Shown piece by piece: positions 14,262-14,336 of a DNA stretch of 14,336 bases. The position numbers and the translations under genes were made by a program. Below the pieces are notes generated by a model. The model saw only the letters and a program-made list of their open reading frames with translations. It was not told the DNA's origin and ran no database searches. Each line of letters begins with the position of its first letter. The stretch's first letter is position 1. The stretch lies in NCBI GenBank assembly GCA_905214155.1, contig CAJMLC010000033.1, positions 1-14,336 on the forward strand, in the 5' to 3' direction. This DNA comes from an uncultured bacterium (GTDB lineage Bacteria > Bacillota > Clostridia > Oscillospirales > Oscillospiraceae).

Positions 14262-14280
14262 GGGCGGGCATTGCCCGCCC
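14262..14280. repeat. Hairpin repeat module downstream of the kinase
   Basis: GGGCGGGC (14262-14269) pairs with GCCCGCCC (14273-14280) around ATT. It closely resembles the GGGCGG/CCGCCC module at 9892-9911 of repeat copy 2. No T tract follows, so it is not a standard terminator. A larger repeat block probably continues beyond the window edge. The rest of 14221-14336 shows no coding signal. Confidence 0.6.
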
Positions 14281-14336
14281 GCAAAGGCCCCCTCTGCGTC
14301 AGAAGAAGCCTGCTGCATTCCGTTTCCGCCGGGGCG

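Overview
The window looks like chromosome from a high-GC Clostridia member of the gut, most likely Oscillospiraceae (the Flavonifractor/Intestinimonas/Oscillibacter neighbourhood). This is inferred from strong GC bias at third codon positions, GGAGG-type ribosome binding sites, the gene families present, and the hairpin-rich intergenic repeats I associate with that family. It holds nine protein genes, one cut by the left edge. I see no tRNA, rRNA, CRISPR array, transposase or phage gene.

Layout. At 2-2007 are the end of an ABC-F ATPase and a membrane-anchored YdcF/DUF218 protein, overlapping by ATGA. At 2027-2934 is an Mrp/NBP35-type Fe-S carrier ATPase with its own consensus-like promoter and a strong terminator. 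At 2967-3125 is a hairpin repeat block. At 3138-5084 a WYL-domain regulator (minus) and endonuclease IV (plus) diverge from a short AT-rich region with overlapping -35 elements. At 5094-6461 is an AI-2E-family permease whose promoter overlaps a perfect 16-bp palindrome. At 6517-9634 is a two-gene cell-wall operon: a SEDS glycosyltransferase with an FHA domain fused near its N terminus, then a class B penicillin-binding protein. At 9671-9978 is a second, larger copy of the hairpin repeat. At 9983-14220 a Na/Pi cotransporter with a PhoU-like tail (minus) diverges from a PhoP/PhoR-type two-component system (plus). Their shared intergenic region carries four Pho-box-like direct repeats.

How the genes work together. 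Three units make sense as modules. The FHA-SEDS and PBP pair should be a polymerase/transpeptidase complex open to phosphothreonine control, a fused counterpart of the actinobacterial fhaB-rodA-pbpA arrangement. The nptA-like/phoPR locus looks like a phosphate-starvation module in which PhoP controls both its own operon and the transporter. The WYL regulator beside endonuclease IV suggests control of a DNA-repair gene. The remaining genes are common housekeeping functions.

I found no clearly unprecedented multi-gene system. The best candidates for a second look are the FHA-SEDS fusion, the Pho-box array with its paired promoters, and the modular hairpin repeat that occurs twice in tail-to-tail gaps and shares a module with the right edge.
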